The translations under genes and the position numbers were made by a program. From Sphagnum magellanicum (taxonomy: Eukaryota; Streptophyta; Sphagnopsida; Sphagnales; Sphagnaceae): a stretch of DNA of 64,000 nucleotides. Location: assembly GCA_021904315.1 (NCBI GenBank), contig CM038911.1:19007390-19071389 (forward strand), written 5' to 3'. Shown here piece after piece: positions 60,681-64,000 of this stretch. Every line of letters begins with the position of its first letter. Position 1 is the first letter of the stretch. Below the pieces are notes generated by a model, which searched no databases, had not been told where the DNA came from, and was given only the letters and a program-made list of their open reading frames with translations.

Positions 60681-63600
60681 TTGAAGTGTTTGAGCTTTAA
60701 GCAATTCAGTTCAAAAGCTATACTAGTAACATCACAATTACCTGAATTTTTAAGAGGGAAAATCTTGGTAGACATAAGTAGAGGAGGGGGTAATGGTGGC
60801 CAAGAATGGGTGTAGAAATTAGGGTTTCGTTTTTTTTTGCCCCCATCACTATTGATTAAAAAAACATTTTTAAATCATGTCCGTTGAAACCAAAAATGAA
60901 CACTTTTATGCCCTTTTATGTTCGTCCTTTTGTTGCACCCAATATTTGTGAATAAGGTAGGTAATGTCTAGTCATGGATCATTTAATGTTTGCTCATGCA
61001 TGAACAAGATGATGTTCATGTGTTCTCAAGTGATCAAGGATTTTTTTTTTTGTGTTTTTGACCCATTGACATTCAAATATGCATAACTTGCTCATTTCTT
61101 GAATTTTTTTAATGATTCAAGTGCCCTTGGATGCACAAGTGTTAGTTCTACAACTTTTTTTTAGTTCTTAATACAATGGAATAACATTTGAAATGCATCG
61201 GCTTTCCAAACTTTTAAGTGTTTGCTCACTAACTACTCTACCCTAGTTTGTTCATTTAAGAATTTTTTTGATCATATAAGATTGAACATTAGATTAATCT
61301 ATTTGTTGTTGTCTTGCAAATTTGTTAGCAAGATGTTCATGTTTCAAGAAGCACTATAGTTTTGGGCAATTGTTTTATTTTGTTACAACAAATAAACTTT
61401 TGCAAGTGTTGTTGGTTGAATGCGACCTCCTCTAATGTGGCACATCTTTTAGATCGTTGTGGATTGTTTTCTTCCGTTTTCATTACTTGTGTTCTAAATT
61501 AGTCTTGTGAATAGTGGCTCCTTAGTGATCCATTACATTCTATATATTCTATGAATTCAAAACATAAGGAATAAAATGAAGTTGTGCCCTCTTTTGATAA
61601 CTTAATTGAAGATCATTCAAGTGTTGGTTTTGTTATTTATAACATAAGAAGGGAAGTTTGTGGTTTATTTTACATAACATGTTTTCCTTGATGTTAAACC
61701 TAGGTTTTAAAAACTTCATATAATGTTTTCAAATTTTTAAAGGGATAAAATGTTCCAAAAATGATAAGAAGTCATTATATTCTATGTTGGTGAAATGTCA
61801 TGAACATTTGCATTTTTCAATAAAGTCTAAAAGGAGTTTTTTTTATCACAACATTTTTATCAAGATTACAATTTGGATATATTTGAGTAGATTACAAATA
61901 TAAATGAACCAACAAAAAAGCTTGTCAATAAGGAAATATTGATTTAAAAATAATACCAAGTGGATGTGAAGGACCAAATGTTTTTTTCAATTGTGGGGAA
62001 AATGTGAATAAATGTTTCCTACTATTGGTTTCATTGTTTGATTAATTTCAAGCATTATTGGATCACTAATTAAAATGGAAAGGATATTTTCTTTAACTAG
62101 ATTATTTATTAATTTGAGGACATGTTTACAAATTGAAAACTTGAAAGGCTTTTATTTATGAAAAAAACTTAGCCTAATGACCTTAAACTAGGTTGTAAAT
62201 CCCCATCCAACTTAATAGAATTCATTCAAACATATGGAGATATAAAAAAGGAATTGGAAAATTTTGAAGGTGTTCTTAAAAGAGATGAAGTTGTTGAACT
62301 ATGAAAATGTAAAAAATAAATTGTTGGGACATTATTAATTTCATCCAAATAATAATAATTTTTATTTATGGTTTTATGATTTGAAAAAATGTCATAATTG
62401 GTTTGTGAAAATCACCTAAGATAACTAATTATTTTCAAATTTTAGGATAATTGGCATTTTGAAAACATCCTAATTAAAAAAATTGATACCTTATTTCAAT
62501 GTTTGAAAAAAATAATTTTTTTTACAAAAAAAAAGGATCATTCTTTAAATCCTTTTTTGAAATTTAGATATAACAATTATCCCAAAAAATGAGAATCAAT
62601 TAACATTGGTAAAAACTTGCTATGAATTTTTTTTTAAATTTTGTTTAGGAAAAACATGAGTATTTCTAAAAATGGAATGTTCATTGTGCTTGTGGGCGTT
62701 TTGTTTTTTGAATTGTCCCACAAATATCAAAGAAAAATATATAATTGATAAGGTACGCAATAATAAACTTTAAATTAAAAAAAAAAGGTGTAATACCATA
62801 GACTTGTCAACCTTATAATATAATAAACTTAGATGAAAGTTGCCAAATAAAACCACAAGAAATACATGGAAATTATAATCGCAAGGGACTACCAAGGGGA
62901 AGGCAACATAGCCTTCCAAATAAATAACTACATAAAGATTTTCCAACAAATGAATTGGGATTTCTAATAAGTTACAATGAAGGTAGGAAGGCAACTACCT
63001 TCCAACTTACCTTGGTACTTATGTAACAAATTGGTCTAATGACCTTCATGATGTTGTTGCCATTTTCCTCCATTTATATTGTCCTTATGTATTATGCTTC
63101 AACTACCATCCAATGAGTTTGGAGCTTGGACAAGGAATATATATATAATTGAAAATTATAATTTTTATGTCAAACAAACTAATCAAATATAGTTGCAAAA
63201 AAATAATACACCAAAAACAAAATTAAACAAAGTACAAGGTAGTGGTTTCCACACATTTTTTCCTTGTAATCCTAATCATACGTCAAGTATTATGTTTAAA
63301 TAATAGAATACACCCAAGGTACCATAGAATGAAAATGCCATTAAAAACTACCAACACAAGAAAGGAATAAAATCCCATCAAATGGAATGTTGGAATCAAG
63401 AGCACACGAAACATCCTCTCCATCAATAGTCCTTCAAGAACTCCATCCTCTCCTACGAAATAGAACCCTCCATAAATCCCTAATAGGTGACAAAACCACA
63501 TGTCATTATCCCATCCTCAAGGTATTAACTAAACAAGTAGTTTCATCTCCTATTAGAAAATGATAAATACATCTTACCATTAGGACTTATAAAATTATTA

Positions 63601-64000
63601 GCATGCCCATTAGGCTAAAAAATTGTCCCATTAACATAAGGTTTTTCCATGAATGCTTTGTGGTGTGTTGATTATGACATTTTTGCTATCAACCTTTCTT
63701 TTTTAATTATTTTTAATCTCATTCACATGCCACCCATCACAACAACATGCATTTTATGCCAAATCAAGTACATTTGTCAATTTCGTAGTTTAATTTATAA
63801 TGTAGCACCATCTTGATGTGCAACTCATAACAAATTCAAATTTGTTTGTTTAACACTACAATAAGGTAAAACCATCCATCACTGAGCACCCAAACAATTT
63901 TTAAAATGACTTGTTAACAAATGTCACTTAATTGACAAACTTTTAATGATACCCTAAAATTAAATGATTAATTTTTTAAATGTGTGATTGGGGTTAGGTA
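60681..64000. other. AT-rich region without a recognised gene
   Basis: No coding sequence of a known family was found on either strand. The minus-strand frame at 63283-63501 encodes a hydrophobic peptide with no motif I recognise. A CACTACAATAAGG sequence at about 63854 could be the start of another CACTA-like element running past the window edge, but no partner end is available to test it. Confidence 0.5.

Noticed and set aside
63854..64000. Possible third CACTA element start (CACTACAATAAGG)
   Set aside because: Only one end lies within the window and the motif is too short to stand alone.
1..64000. CRISPR array, operon or organelle insertion
   Set aside because: Tandem repeats here lack unique equal-length spacers, genes are spliced nuclear genes, and no plastid or mitochondrial gene was recognised.

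Overview
The window is nuclear DNA of a land plant. It shows spliced genes with GT-AG introns, a plant-specific Di19 zinc-finger gene, a chloroplast-targeted pterin-4a-carbinolamine dehydratase/RAF2-like gene, plant telo-box motifs (AAACCCTA) beside housekeeping genes, and plant-type DNA transposons. The species cannot be fixed from sequence alone. Short gene islands between long AT-rich repeat tracts would fit a mid-to-large plant genome.

Layout. 1-5218: no recognised gene; a few short repeats and a MITE-like element. 5219-8381 (-): ten-exon RPN8, a 19S proteasome lid subunit. 8382-12532: leader/promoter, then intergenic DNA with a decayed reverse-transcriptase fragment. 12533-13501 (-): single-exon SmB spliceosomal protein. 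13840-15960: degenerate tandem array starting in the SmB upstream region and interrupted by a 452-bp Helitron-like element. 15961-24280: AT-rich, gene-free, with a 44-bp minisatellite and a poly-C tract. 24290-27446 (+): four-exon methylmalonyl-CoA-epimerase-like glyoxalase-fold gene with a duplicated leader. 29225-30928 (+): four-exon plastid PCD/RAF2-like gene. 33828-36514 (-): four-exon Di19 gene, convergent with PCD, carrying an AT-AC U12-type intron. 36515-42280: upstream GC-rich leader, then AT-rich DNA with repeats and a 45-bp minisatellite. 42923-44013 (+): two-exon plasma-membrane Qa-SNARE (SYP1 class). 44014-64000: no intact gene; a 49-bp minisatellite, a hAT-like transposase relic, a pogo/Tigger-like transposase relic, and two CACTA-type non-autonomous elements with matching 3-bp target duplications, the second splitting a tandem array.

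The genes do not form a pathway. They are unrelated housekeeping or stress genes (protein turnover, splicing, organelle metabolism, transcription, membrane fusion), as expected in a plant genome. All six coding models close in frame with consensus splice sites: 310, 322, 204, 242, 234 and 313 residues. The strongest second-look items are the U12 AT-AC intron in Di19, the paired CACTA-type elements with exact TSDs, the Helitron with clear ends inside a tandem array, the epimerase homologue lacking the expected metal-ligand Glu, and the duplicated exon-like leader upstream of it. No wholly new biological system was found.
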